Source: JABAAE01 sp905480545 (GTDB lineage: Bacteria > Planctomycetota > Planctomycetia > Pirellulales > Pirellulaceae). From it: a stretch of DNA of 64,000 nt. Under the pieces are notes generated by a model. The model was not told where the DNA came from, did no database searches, and worked only from the letters and a program-made list of their open reading frames with translations. The DNA lies in assembly GCA_943788025.1 (NCBI GenBank), contig CALSOR010000004.1, positions 434,001 to 498,000 on the forward strand. Reading direction: 5' to 3'. Position numbers and translations under genes: made by a program. This document shows, piece after piece, positions 10,144 to 19,737 of the stretch; positions within the stretch are counted from its first letter, which is position 1; each line of letters starts with the position of its first letter.

Positions 10144-10275
10144 TCGGTAGTCGCGTATTGGTTTCCTTAGTTTTGCCTGGCTCTCAAACAAGGCGAATAA
10201 GGCCCTACGTTTGAAGAACAATACGTTTGAAGAACAAACGCAAAGGGGTGCAACAAATTTGAAACGAAACTGCAA

Positions 10276-11577
10276 TTAGCTCGCTTCCAAACCGCGGACC
10301 GACGCAGCGGTACTGCTGCCGAATGAATCGTTTTCGATTCCCATTCGCTGTGCCAACGTCACAAATAAATTCGCAAGCGGCGTATTGTTTTTTTCATCAT
10401 GAGCGACGTAACTGCCATGTTTGAAACCGCCGCCTGCAATAATGATCGGTAGGTTACGCCAATTGTGCGATGACGCATCACCCAAATTTGAACCGAACAA
10501 CACGGATGTGTGCTCCAGAAGCGATTTACCGCTTTCACTGACATTTTTCAGTGCGGTCAAAAACTCGTTAAATGCATCGAACTCGGCCTCTTCAATTAGT
10601 TTAAGCTCTTTAATCTTTTCTTCATCCTTACCGTGATGCGAGAGATTATGCCAATCCGTTTTGACGCCGTTGAGATGACTGGGCACAGAATTCAACGCAC
10701 CCAAATCAAACGTGATCGAACGAGTTGAATCGGTCTGCAACGCCAAGACCATCATGTCGTACATCAATCGCTGCTTCGCGAGGATATCGTTGCGATCGGC
10801 GACGTCGGTCGGTACTTCACGATCAACCTTGGGTTTCGGTTTCTTCGACCATTCAGCGTTTTGATTCATGCGATTTTCCAAGTCGCGGATTGCCGAAAAG
10901 TATTCATCCAGTTTTTCTTTGTCCCGTTTCCCAACCTTCTGCTGAAGCCGGTTCGCGTCACGAAGGACAGTGTCCAATACGCTTTGCCCTCGACTAAGCC
11001 CCTTCAACTCAGACTCGACCTCCTTCGCCGTTCCATCAATAAATAGTGTTTTGAAAAGTTTTGCAGGCGAACGCTCAGCCGGAATATTGACACCATTGGC
11101 TGTCCACGACAGCGAAGTCCCCGTGTTGGTCAAGCTCAGAAACGGCAATCGCGTTTGATGACCAACATGTGATGCAATCACTTGATCCAGCGAAATCGAG
11201 TTCTTAAAACCGGCAAGACCGGGGCGCTGGGCCGATGTCAGCCAAGTCAAATGCGAAGCATGACCGTTGTTACCATTTTGATTTGGGTGTGAAAGCCCGG
11301 AAATCAGGGTCAAATCTTTACGATGTTCTTTTAGCCGCTGAAGGTAGGGCGTCAGCTCATAGTGCGAACCTTCCTTCTGCGGAAACAAATGGGGAGTATG
11401 GAATCCGAGACTCGCATTCATCGCGACAAATCGCGGAACACTACGTTTCGGTTTACTCTCCACTCCAAATGCCGGAGTCATTGCACCCAACATCGGCAGC
11501 GAGACACTCGTCCCCAGTCCCTTCAAGACATGGCGGCGATTGATGCGAACGTTTCTTGCGAAAAACGGAATGCTCAT
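10276..11577 (-). CDS. DUF1552 family protein
   Basis: The 433-residue product matches the DUF1552 family seen almost only in planctomycetes and relatives. It begins with a twin-arginine-like leader (NRRHVLKG at residues 13-20) followed by a moderately hydrophobic stretch, so export is expected. Family-type segments include HASHLTWLT near 107 and a DWHNLSHHG run near 310. The gene follows the DUF1592 cytochrome with one base between the two frames, the usual planctomycete pairing. The biochemical role of the family is not established. It presumably works with its cytochrome partner in the periplasm. Confidence 0.92.
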   Translation of the reverse strand: MSIPFFARNVRINRRHVLKGLGTSVSLPMLGAMTPAFGVESKPKRSVPRFVAMNASLGFHTPHLFPQKEGSHYELTPYLQRLKEHRKDLTLISGLSHPNQNGNNGHASHLTWLTSAQRPGLAGFKNSISLDQVIASHVGHQTRLPFLSLTNTGTSLSWTANGVNIPAERSPAKLFKTLFIDGTAKEVESELKGLSRGQSVLDTVLRDANRLQQKVGKRDKEKLDEYFSAIRDLENRMNQNAEWSKKPKPKVDREVPTDVADRNDILAKQRLMYDMMVLALQTDSTRSITFDLGALNSVPSHLNGVKTDWHNLSHHGKDEEKIKELKLIEEAEFDAFNEFLTALKNVSESGKSLLEHTSVLFGSNLGDASSHNWRNLPIIIAGGGFKHGSYVAHDEKNNTPLANLFVTLAQRMGIENDSFGSSTAASVRGLEAS

Positions 11578-11578
11578 G

Positions 11579-14017
11579 TTACTTATTTTGAAATATTTGA
11601 CTGTTGATGACTAAGTGAATCAAATCACGAATTCGGTGATTCGATTTTTTGGACTTGGAGATGATCCGATCCACTTCTACTCGATCAGAAAATCCGAGTT
11701 GGCGGCCGGTCGAAAATATCAGCAGCTTTTTCGCGAACGCCTTTGCTAATTTGTCGTCGTTTTTCACAAGCAGGTTTCGAAATTCTTTAAAACCAGAAAA
11801 ACTTTCCCCCGAGAACAACTTACCTGAACAATCAACCTCAGGTCCAATTCGATAGCCGACCCGTCGACCATTGACCGTCTTGTCAATTTTCTTGCCCTCC
11901 CCAATCGATCGATAGTTTTCACGAAATCCTCCGATCGGATTGAATGCTTCCAAGGCAAAACCGGGTGGATCGATCCGCTGGTGACAGGCGTTGCAACTGA
12001 CCGAGTCCCGATGTTTATCCAGCAATTCACGCAGTGTCGTTGCACCACGGATATCTGGTTCAACACCCGGAATCCCCGGCGGAGGCGGCTGTGGCGTTTC
12101 ACCCAAAATCCGCTCCATCACCCATACACCGCGAACCACCGGCGATGTATTTGTTCCGTTCGCAGATACTTTTAACACACTCGCTTGCGTCAAGAACCCA
12201 CCGCGAACACTGTGCCCGGGAATCCTGACTTTCCGAAACTGTGTGCCGACAACATCTGGGATTTCATAGTGCCCTGCAAGCCGATCGTTCACAATCACAA
12301 AATCCGATTTCACCAAATTGGAAACAGCGAGATTCGACTTGATCAATTCGTTTAAAAAAGCCTTTGATTCAAGGGGCATTGAATAACGTAAATACTGGTC
12401 AAATTCTGGAAACAGTTGCGAGTCGGGTGCAGTAAAATCGATCTCACGAAGATCCAACCAGGCATCGGAAAAATCTTCGATGAAACGTTCGAATTTTGCA
12501 GAAGCAATCAAACGTTCGGTCTGTGCTTCCAAAATTATTGGCTCCGATAGTTTGCCCGCCGAAGCTAGTCTCAAAAGCTTACGATCCGGCATTGTGCGAT
12601 TCAAAAAATAGGACAAACGTGTCGCCAAGGCAAAGTCATCCAATTTGCCATTGGGTTCATTTAGAAAGAGAAAGCTTGGAGAACAGAAAATCGCCGTCAC
12701 CGCTAACTTCAAAGACTCCTCAAACGATGTCCCCTTCTCGAACTCGGTTTGAAACAATTCGACAAACGGCTTTATATCCTCTTCTGTTACCCTTCGGCGA
12801 AAAGCAAACGCGGCGATCCGCTTGATCGATTTCGTGGCGACTGACACTTCATCGTCAGCTTGGATTTCAAATTTGGGTACATACCAACTCTTTAATTTTT
12901 CGCGAGGATGCCGTGGCTCGATTTCGGTTCGTGTTATGCCGTCGAAAATCAAGCGATGTCCACGAGATGGAAACTGATCCAACAGCGGTCCCTTCAGCTC
13001 GACCGATCGAATCGCAAGTCCCGGACCTTTGTAATCCGCAATTTGTTTTCGCTGATACCGATCCGGATCGTTGATGCCATATGGCTCAATCTGAATCATG
13101 TAATTTTGCTCAATTACGGCTTCAAATTCGATCGTTTGTGCCTCGCCCGGTTTAAATGAAAAGAATCCGTAAATCGGAATTTCTGCGCCCCGTTTAAACG
13201 TGGTTCCTCCAACCGAAAACACGACCGGTTGATCCGATTGATAAGCATAACCAGTGACTGCTACTTTATAGCGTCCAGGTTTGCGTACATTGGTACCTCG
13301 AATCATGCCGGATGGATATCCACCGCCAGAAAATCGAACCACCGAACCGTCGTCCAATTCCTTCCAAACTTTCCCGATAAACTGGTCTCCCTCGCGGGAA
13401 CCCAAATAACTGCCGACGATTTCCTCAGCCTTGGGGCTGACCGAAGTTTTCGCAATTGCCTCGTCAATAGTAAGACCAATCGCCTCGATGTACTGCTTCA
13501 AATGGACCATGGAGACCCCAAGTGCAGCACCGACATTATCAAATTCATGGGAACGACCATCCTCCGGCAATAATTCAGCAAGCTTCAACCGTGTGCCAAA
13601 TAGGTCATTGAGCGTATTCTCGTATTCGCGACGATTCAGTCGCCTCAATACCGTGCTCTTTCGGGATTGATGAGCGTTGATCAGTGCTTTATTCAGTTCG
13701 AAAAGAAATTCGTGACGTTCCTGATCGCCGGGCTGAACAGAATCCTGAGGCGGCATTTCACCGGCTTCCATTCGGTCAAATATTCGTTCCCATTTTGCGA
13801 ACGCTGCCTCGTCGGATAGATCTGTATTCAAATCGGCAAGTTCGAATCCCCCCTCCTCTTCCCCATCATGATGACAATTGCCGCAATGCACCTTCATGAA
13901 CGCGAGATTCAACGATTTCGCCTGAGCGGATACAACCGCCGGTAAAATCGAGGCAAGGCAAGCCATCAACAACGCCGCCATGCAATGAAAACATTTTTTT
14001 TTCAAATAATTACACAT
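11579..14017 (-). CDS. DUF1592-type planctomycete cytochrome c (DUF1587/1592/1588/1585)
   Basis: From the ATG at 14017 this is 812 residues (the frame is open to 14089). A signal peptide covers about 1-31. A haem motif CGNCH sits at 45-49. The domain order is: N-terminal haem domain, DUF1587 (LNRREYENTLNDLF near 125), a beta-rich carbohydrate-binding-like insert at about 190-330, DUF1595/DUF1592 (SPSFLFLNE region near 455), DUF1588 with CNACH (near 690) and DUF1585 at the C-terminus. This multi-domain cytochrome is a planctomycete hallmark, probably acting in the periplasm in oxidative breakdown of polymers or in electron transfer. It is followed with no gap by the DUF1552 gene. Confidence 0.93.
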   Translation of the reverse strand: MCNYLKKKCFHCMAALLMACLASILPAVVSAQAKSLNLAFMKVHCGNCHHDGEEEGGFELADLNTDLSDEAAFAKWERIFDRMEAGEMPPQDSVQPGDQERHEFLFELNKALINAHQSRKSTVLRRLNRREYENTLNDLFGTRLKLAELLPEDGRSHEFDNVGAALGVSMVHLKQYIEAIGLTIDEAIAKTSVSPKAEEIVGSYLGSREGDQFIGKVWKELDDGSVVRFSGGGYPSGMIRGTNVRKPGRYKVAVTGYAYQSDQPVVFSVGGTTFKRGAEIPIYGFFSFKPGEAQTIEFEAVIEQNYMIQIEPYGINDPDRYQRKQIADYKGPGLAIRSVELKGPLLDQFPSRGHRLIFDGITRTEIEPRHPREKLKSWYVPKFEIQADDEVSVATKSIKRIAAFAFRRRVTEEDIKPFVELFQTEFEKGTSFEESLKLAVTAIFCSPSFLFLNEPNGKLDDFALATRLSYFLNRTMPDRKLLRLASAGKLSEPIILEAQTERLIASAKFERFIEDFSDAWLDLREIDFTAPDSQLFPEFDQYLRYSMPLESKAFLNELIKSNLAVSNLVKSDFVIVNDRLAGHYEIPDVVGTQFRKVRIPGHSVRGGFLTQASVLKVSANGTNTSPVVRGVWVMERILGETPQPPPPGIPGVEPDIRGATTLRELLDKHRDSVSCNACHQRIDPPGFALEAFNPIGGFRENYRSIGEGKKIDKTVNGRRVGYRIGPEVDCSGKLFSGESFSGFKEFRNLLVKNDDKLAKAFAKKLLIFSTGRQLGFSDRVEVDRIISKSKKSNHRIRDLIHLVINSQIFQNK

Positions 14018-14315
14018 CAAAATATCTTCGACGAGCCATGAGGCATGATCATCATACGCACCCGATCTATATTTTACACAGCGTGCCAATGGATCACATT
14101 ATCCAATATTAAGGGGCTTCCAATCTTACCGCACAATCGACACTGTCCAAAGAAAGCATTTACGCCAACCCGAAAACGATGATCTTCTTGACGCTTTGAT
14201 GGAGAATCAAGGCATTCAGGAGCTTGAGTTTGTCGAAATGGACTTGCTGAAAATGGCCACAATGAGAAGATAATTAGCCCGACAACTTCTTGATCCAACA
14301 GCCGAAATTCAATCG
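14018..14315. other. Divergent intergenic region
   Basis: About 300 bases between the DUF1592 gene (-) and serA (+). It must hold both promoters. I could not pick out firm -35/-10 boxes and see no coding signal. Confidence 0.4.
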
Positions 14316-15545
14316 ATGAGCAAAAACTCGCTCAAAAAAGACAAAATCAAAATACTTCTCCTGGAAGGCGTCCACCAATCGGCTGTCGATTTGATTCAAC
14401 AATCGGGATACACAAATGTTGAATATCACAAGAAAGCGTTGCCTGAATCGGAGCTCATTCAGAAAGCATCGCAGGCCCACTTTATCGGCATTCGGTCTCG
14501 AACTCAATTGACGCGTGAAGTACTGGCCGAATGCAAAAAACTGATTGCCGTAGGATGCTTCTGCATCGGCACCAACCAAGTCGATTTGACGGCGGCGACG
14601 GAATCAGGAATCTGTGTATTTAATGCCCCCTATTCAAACACTCGAAGCGTCGCAGAACTTGTCATTTCTGAAGCAATCTTGCTGCGGAGAAAAATCCCGG
14701 AAAAGAACGCTGCCTGTCATAAGGGTGGGTGGTTAAAATCAGCGGACGGAAGTTACGAAATCCGCGGCAAGACGCTTGGCATCATCGGCTACGGCGCGAT
14801 TGGCAGCCAAGTCAGTGTGATGGCGGAATCACTGGGCATGAAAGTCATCTTTTACGATGTAACAGCCAAACTACCACTGGGCAATGCCACGCACATCCCT
14901 AGTCTCGATGCACTCCTTGCTACCGCCAATATCATCAGCCTGCATGTTCCTGAGACTCCCGAAACGAAAAATTTGATCGGGAGAAAAGAAATCAGCCTGA
15001 TGAAAAAGGATGCGATCTTGATTAACGCGTCCCGTGGAACGGTGGTTGACATTGATGCACTGGCCGACCGATTGAAATCAGGTAACCTGGCCGGTGCAGC
15101 CATCGATGTCTTCCCAACGGAACCCAAGGGGAGCGACGACGAATTTGTTTCGCCGCTGCGAGGTTTTGATAATGTCATTCTGACGCCGCATATCGGGGGA
15201 TCAACACAAGAGGCGCAAGCCAACATCGGCCTGGAGGTCGCCGAAAAGCTCATTAAATATTCTGACAACGGAACAACGACATCGTCGGTGAACATGCCCG
15301 AGGTCGCGCTGCCCAAACATACTGATTTTCACCGCCTGCTTCATGTTCACCGAAACATTCCCGGCGTGCTCGCAGCAATCAACCAAGTTTTCTCCGAACA
15401 CGGCATCAACGTCAGCAGTCAGTATCTTCAAACGAATGACAAACTGGGGTACGTCGTCCTGGATGTCGAATCGAATTCTAGTGAACTCGGCTTGGAAAAA
15501 CTGAGAGCGATCGAGGGCACCATCAAATGCCGAGTCCTATTTTAG
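14316..15545 (+). CDS. serA: D-3-phosphoglycerate dehydrogenase
   Basis: The 409-residue product oxidises 3-phosphoglycerate with NAD to 3-phosphohydroxypyruvate, the first step of serine synthesis. The NAD-binding GYGAIG motif (near 158) sits in a Rossmann domain. The catalytic Arg in NASRGTVVD, Glu in VFPTEP and His in TPHIGGSTQEA are all present. A C-terminal ACT domain (about 335-409) is expected to bind serine for feedback control. Length and local motifs such as NTRSVAELVI and KLIKYSDNGT resemble the E. coli type (410 residues) rather than the longer two-insert type. It stands alone, so it is probably transcribed singly. Confidence 0.96.
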   Translation: MSKNSLKKDKIKILLLEGVHQSAVDLIQQSGYTNVEYHKKALPESELIQKASQAHFIGIRSRTQLTREVLAECKKLIAVGCFCIGTNQVDLTAATESGICVFNAPYSNTRSVAELVISEAILLRRKIPEKNAACHKGGWLKSADGSYEIRGKTLGIIGYGAIGSQVSVMAESLGMKVIFYDVTAKLPLGNATHIPSLDALLATANIISLHVPETPETKNLIGRKEISLMKKDAILINASRGTVVDIDALADRLKSGNLAGAAIDVFPTEPKGSDDEFVSPLRGFDNVILTPHIGGSTQEAQANIGLEVAEKLIKYSDNGTTTSSVNMPEVALPKHTDFHRLLHVHRNIPGVLAAINQVFSEHGINVSSQYLQTNDKLGYVVLDVESNSSELGLEKLRAIEGTIKCRVLF

Positions 15546-16242
15546 TTTCGTCAGATTAGTGTCACATCTTAAAAGCGCGCGATGACCGTACGTTAACCAA
15601 ACGATTTGCGCCGCAAGACGTGACCCAAATTCGCAAAATATCTATGGGGGCATTGGACGCAAAGGCTATTGGGACTGGTATTGATCGTTAGTACCCATGT
15701 TTTTGTCAGCACATGAATCCCAGTGCTGGAATCCCAGTGCTGGAATCGCAGCAGATGAATCGCAGCGGGAATTTGCAGGAGCAAAGGTGATGATCGCGAT
15801 GGTTTTGGCTGACCAGCGTGTTTACGGTGTTGATCTAGGCCATCATCTACCTGGCTACGTTTCAAATCCCCAAAAGGAACGGCTGAATCCTCGGTTTGGA
15901 TTGCTTTCAGGTCGTGAACTGTCGTTTGCGAAGGACTCAAGAACCTAGGCAATCGGTGGCACGATCATTGCGGTCAGACGCTTACAACTTTTCTTCCAAA
16001 GCAAGATGACCAACGCAGCGTCACAGACGCCCACAAGAAGACGTTTTTTCTGAATGTGTCAAAATCGACATATATTCCCGAAGACACAAAGTAGAGCATT
16101 GAGGAAACGGAGGATCAAACCGGATGTTGAATTACCTGAGTCCCCAAATCGAGCTTCGACATGTGCCTACAATGATGAAACGGTTCGCGACTGGAACACT
16201 GATCGCCGGCGTCTACGAGATCACGGGATCGTGCACAATTAG
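15546..16242. other. Non-coding stretch after serA
   Basis: No convincing gene is seen on either strand. Short frames here lack family features. The stretch contains a 14-base tandem duplication at 15721-15748 and otherwise looks like unconstrained or decayed sequence. Confidence 0.5.
15721..15748. repeat. Two tandem 14-base units
   Basis: The unit CAGTGCTGGAATCC occurs at 15721-15734 and, with one change at the last base, at 15735-15748. It is probably a simple replication-slippage duplication in non-coding DNA. Confidence 0.7.
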
Positions 16243-16729
16243 GTGCCCCATACAACCGCATTCGAGCAATTTACGAAGTTCAAATTCGATCAACTTGCTT
16301 ATGCAAATTTCGGGGGTACAGATCGATTCGTTGCCGGAACCATTGGATTTTTGGCGACGTGGTTGGTAGGATCCTATTACACTTGGTTTTTGGCGGAACG
16401 GTGCTGGCCAGTCCAAGATTCAGACAGCGCGCAATTTCCAAATCATTCAAGGAATTCAAATCGTTTTCGGGATCGCAGTTTTTGCTGCGATCATTGGGTG
16501 TGCCTACGGACCTTGGATTAGACCCAATGCGGATGATACACGATGGCGACCAGTGATGTATCGCTTAAAAGCCATGAATGCTTTCGCCTTCATTCGAGTC
16601 GGAAACATTCACAACGCCAAAGACATAGGCACCGCAATCGGATTCATCGCTAACTTTGTTTTAATTTCTACGCCGGTTAAAAATCCCAACGGCGCACACC
16701 CGAACAAAAGTTCCACCGAAAATGCCTGA
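16243..16729 (+). pseudogene. Remnant of a membrane protein, frameshifted
   Basis: Starting at GTG 16243, one frame encodes a hydrophobic helix (core FLATWLVGSYYTWFL) and ends about 16521. A second + frame, open from 16370 to a TGA at 16729, encodes two further helix-like stretches (cores VFGIAVFAAIIG and GFIANFVLIS). The two frames overlap and together look like one small multi-pass membrane protein split by a shift near 16.40-16.45 kb. I do not recognise the family. It could also be two unrelated open frames; confidence is low. Confidence 0.35.
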
Positions 16730-16878
16730 AGAATCAGCTCCATAGCAATCGACCGGTGTCACAACCCTTATTTCAGAATCTCAAAGACCAATTTTTTTGA
16801 CCAGGGAATTAAGATGTAAATCTTCAGCGTTGAAAACACGAAATGAATTGAAGTGCGAATCACTTTTTACGCAAATGA

Positions 16879-17700
16879 ATGGACAAACGGTGCCCCATGA
16901 GCTCTACCGTTGGAACCGAATTGTTTTCTAAATCAGACTTACCGCAACAACGATTAATCGACAGTGATCGACGTTATTTTTGCGCTGGCGCTGAAAATAC
17001 GGACTTGCTTAATGGCACATTTAGCAAACTTCCTGGTCTGACCTCCCAACCCGGTGGGTGCGTATTTCATTCAATACAACGACTCGATCGATCGCTATCT
17101 GGTTGGCTTAACGAGCTTTCAGAATTTTTTCGGAAAAACCACGCCAATTTGATTCGTTTCTATTTACACGAATCGGATCCAAAAATTGAATCCGAGATCT
17201 TGGCAAATGATTTTACCCGGGTTTGCGAAGTGGGGTTCGGAAGGAATCTGCAAAACAATGATTCGGGCCGTTCGGTGCAGGTGATTGAACGGACAGCGGA
17301 ACACCATCAGCTTTACCAGGATCTGATTCGTACGAGCGAAACATCGCCGGATGGACATTCTATGAATCCACGGGAATACTGCTTGCTGGAGGAATCGAAA
17401 ATACGCGCCGGCTATATGATACCTTATCTCGCGATCGAAAATGGAAAGGCTATTGGCGCTGCAAATTTGGATTTGAACAACGATTTTGCTCGAGTCAAAA
17501 ACGTGCTGGTCGCCTCCCATTTACGGGGCAAACGAATCGGGACGAACCTCGTGGGGCACATTATGGACGTTGCTCGAAAACGTGGTGCGAAACAGATTGC
17601 GGCGTTCGCACTCGAAGATAACCAGGCGGCCATCGGTATGTATAAAGCCTGTGGCTTCTCCGAATTTTGCGAACAGTTTGAATGGACCCGAAAGGCCTAA
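16879..17700 (+). CDS. GNAT-family N-acetyltransferase
   Basis: The 273-residue product has a C-terminal GNAT fold. The acetyl-CoA pyrophosphate loop is RGKRIG at 216-221 within the strand/helix VLVASHLRGKRIGTNLV, followed by the motif B segment ALEDNQAAIGMYKACGF near 244-260. The N-terminal 130 residues are a separate, unassigned domain. The acceptor substrate is unknown. Its TAA at 17698-17700 is directly followed by the ATG of the PhyH gene, so the two are coupled and likely act on the same metabolite. ATG 16897 is an alternative start six codons in. Confidence 0.88.
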   Translation: MDKRCPMSSTVGTELFSKSDLPQQRLIDSDRRYFCAGAENTDLLNGTFSKLPGLTSQPGGCVFHSIQRLDRSLSGWLNELSEFFRKNHANLIRFYLHESDPKIESEILANDFTRVCEVGFGRNLQNNDSGRSVQVIERTAEHHQLYQDLIRTSETSPDGHSMNPREYCLLEESKIRAGYMIPYLAIENGKAIGAANLDLNNDFARVKNVLVASHLRGKRIGTNLVGHIMDVARKRGAKQIAAFALEDNQAAIGMYKACGFSEFCEQFEWTRKA

Positions 17701-18480
17701 ATGAGCACATTACCGTTCCCACGCTCTGAATTAACAATTGAAAACTATCGCGAAAACGGAATTTTCTTCCTTACAGGAGTCCTTACCGAAAACGACGTCA
17801 AAGCCCTTAACGCCGAGGCTACTCAATTGTGGCGAACGCAAGAGCACTTGGTACCTCAAAACCTGCGAGTTGGGCTTCGAACAGATGAAAACGATTTAAT
17901 TTTGTTGGATCGAATCGATCCCGTCTATGATATCTCGAAGGTCTTTGACGATTTAAACCATCATCCAAAATTGATTTCAATTGCCGAAAAACTTCTCGGT
18001 TGTCCCGTGATTGTGATGAAAGAAAAGTTGATTTACAAGGAACCGGGCACCAGTGGATTTGGTTTACACCGCGACGGTCCTTATGTCGATGTCGGGGGAG
18101 TTCCAGCACACGAAATCATTTCCTGTACGATCGCACTAAATGAAGCGACGCGTGAAAACGGCGCCATCGAATTCTTTCCAAAAATTCAAGATGACGCGTT
18201 TGAGGCACCACCCGGCGAGCCGAGGGACATTTTAGATTCGGCTGTCGAGGACAAGCGTTCAATCCTTGCGGAAATTCAAGCAGGTGACATCATCTTTTTT
18301 TCTGCGATGGTCCCTCACCGCAGCGGTCCCAACCGCAGTAAACAATCGCGACGAACGTATACAGTGAACTACGCACCAGCCAAGTATACCAATTGTCGCG
18401 ACGGCTACTACCAAAAACGGTTTGAACAGCAAGAGAACGAACGGGCAAGCCAGATCGAAGGACCGTTTTTCGTTCATTAA
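17701..18480 (+). CDS. Phytanoyl-CoA dioxygenase (PhyH) family oxygenase
   Basis: The 259-residue product is a non-haem Fe(II)/2-oxoglutarate oxygenase. The metal triad is His123 and Asp125 (in GLHRDGPY) plus distal His206 (in MVPHRSGPN). Arg218 in RRTYTVNY is placed to bind 2-oxoglutarate. Length fits the small bacterial PhyH branch, many of which hydroxylate amino acids or small metabolites. The substrate is not predictable. It abuts the GNAT gene without any gap, suggesting a two-step modification (hydroxylation and acetylation); that is inference. Confidence 0.9.
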   Translation: MSTLPFPRSELTIENYRENGIFFLTGVLTENDVKALNAEATQLWRTQEHLVPQNLRVGLRTDENDLILLDRIDPVYDISKVFDDLNHHPKLISIAEKLLGCPVIVMKEKLIYKEPGTSGFGLHRDGPYVDVGGVPAHEIISCTIALNEATRENGAIEFFPKIQDDAFEAPPGEPRDILDSAVEDKRSILAEIQAGDIIFFSAMVPHRSGPNRSKQSRRTYTVNYAPAKYTNCRDGYYQKRFEQQENERASQIEGPFFVH

Positions 18481-18534
18481 AACAAATTGTTTGGTTAGGC
18501 TCGAAAACCTTTATCCGCGCCCCGAATTCGTTTC

Positions 18535-18633
18535 TCAATTTGCTTCGCTCTTGTTGATCGCCCCGTCGCCGTTCACGTCGACTTGCTCCAACATGCGAAT
18601 CAACCGCCGTGACAATTCATGCAATACATCCAC
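18535..18633 (-). pseudogene. Fragment of an EF-hand protein
   Basis: A 32-codon - strand frame ending at TGA 18535-18537 holds a complete EF-hand loop, DVNGDGAINKSE, preceded by an amphipathic helix (RRLIRMLEQ). An in-frame stop lies just upstream, so no full gene can be built. It looks like the C-terminal scrap of a calcium-binding protein downstream of the PilT-like gene. Confidence 0.45.
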
Positions 18634-18666
18634 GCTCTATCTCAATAACACGCTCTATCTCAATAA
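18631..18666. repeat. Two tandem 18-base units overlapping the end of the PilT-like gene
   Basis: CACGCTCTATCTCAATAA occurs at 18631-18648 and again, exact, at 18649-18666. The second copy contains the stop codon (18655-18657, - strand) and last codons of the PilT-like gene; the first is a duplicate of it just downstream. Confidence 0.85.
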
Positions 18667-19737
18667 ATGGGCCGCATCATTTACATAGGCTTTCGCAGTC
18701 TCTTCGGTGATCGTGCCGTTTCGCATCATACGACGGATCGACTCATCTAGCGAAACCATGCCATCTTTTCCGCCCGTTTGAATGTTACTGTCAATCGACT
18801 CAAGCTTCCCCATCCGTATCGCGCTTGACATCGGGTTGTTGTTGTACATGACTTCAATCGCCAATTCTCGCTTCGCACCCGGCAGACTACTGGGAAGCAA
18901 ATGCTGACTCACTACCGCGCGCAAACTGAGTGCCAATTGTGCCCGAATTTCATTTTGCATATTGGACTCGAACAAATCTGCATATCTCGACACCGCACCC
19001 TTTGCATCGCGAGTGTGGAGCGTCGACAACACCAGGTGCCCGGTCTCGGCTGCGCTCAATGCAATTTGCGCCGTCTCTTGATCGCGGATTTCGCCAACCA
19101 AAATGACATCTGGGTCTTGCCGCAATCCGTATTTCAAACCATCCGCGAACGAAACCACGTCTCTTCCAACCTCACGTTGAGTAATCACAGATGAATACTT
19201 CGCATCAAATTTTGATTGAAAAAGATATTCAACGGGCTCTTCAATGGTGATGATCCGGTATCCCCCCTTCTCAATAAAAGACTGGATCAACATTGCCAAC
19301 GAGGTAGTCTTTCCGGAACCCGCTACGCCAGAAAACAAGATCAATCCGTTTCGAAATCCAGTTAGTCGATCGGCCAAATCAATTGGAAAATTCGCCCATG
19401 AAAAATCGGGGATCTTGTTTGGAATCACACGAAAACAAGCTCCTACCTGATCGCCCGCATAAAAGTAATTGGCGCGAAAGCGAAGCATCTGCCCTTGGTG
19501 CTCAACTTCCATTGCAAAATCGAGATTCCGTTCAGCCACGAACCGATCACGATATTCATCCGGGCACAGTTCCATCAGCTCTTGCCTGATGGACTCACCG
19601 CTTAAAACATCAACCGGTAACGAATGCAATTCACCATCTTTTCGAATAATCGGTGGCGAGTCGGGAATCACATGCACGTCAGAAACGCCTTCATCTACCG
19701 CAGCGATCAACCACCCATTCAAAACTGACTCACTCAT
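18655..19737 (-). CDS. PilT/PilU-like secretion or pilus retraction ATPase
   Basis: The 360-residue product is a hexameric secretion-family ATPase of the PilT branch. Walker A is GVAGSGKT at 137-144, the acidic box includes ITIEEPVE near 163-170, Walker B is VILVGEIRD at 211-219 and the His box is TGHLVLSTLHT at 232-242. An N-terminal PAS-like domain covers about 1-110. Length fits PilT, which powers pilus retraction. No other pilus gene lies nearby, so it stands alone here; it may serve the type II system at 47-62 kb or a pilus elsewhere. An 18-base duplication covers its stop codon. Confidence 0.92.
   Translation of the reverse strand: MSESVLNGWLIAAVDEGVSDVHVIPDSPPIIRKDGELHSLPVDVLSGESIRQELMELCPDEYRDRFVAERNLDFAMEVEHQGQMLRFRANYFYAGDQVGACFRVIPNKIPDFSWANFPIDLADRLTGFRNGLILFSGVAGSGKTTSLAMLIQSFIEKGGYRIITIEEPVEYLFQSKFDAKYSSVITQREVGRDVVSFADGLKYGLRQDPDVILVGEIRDQETAQIALSAAETGHLVLSTLHTRDAKGAVSRYADLFESNMQNEIRAQLALSLRAVVSQHLLPSSLPGAKRELAIEVMYNNNPMSSAIRMGKLESIDSNIQTGGKDGMVSLDESIRRMMRNGTITEETAKAYVNDAAHLLR

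Noticed and set aside
15593..15952. Two opposing frames of 83-119 codons after serA
   Set aside because: Neither has a ribosome site, a family match or credible composition; the tandem repeat there keeps frames open by chance.
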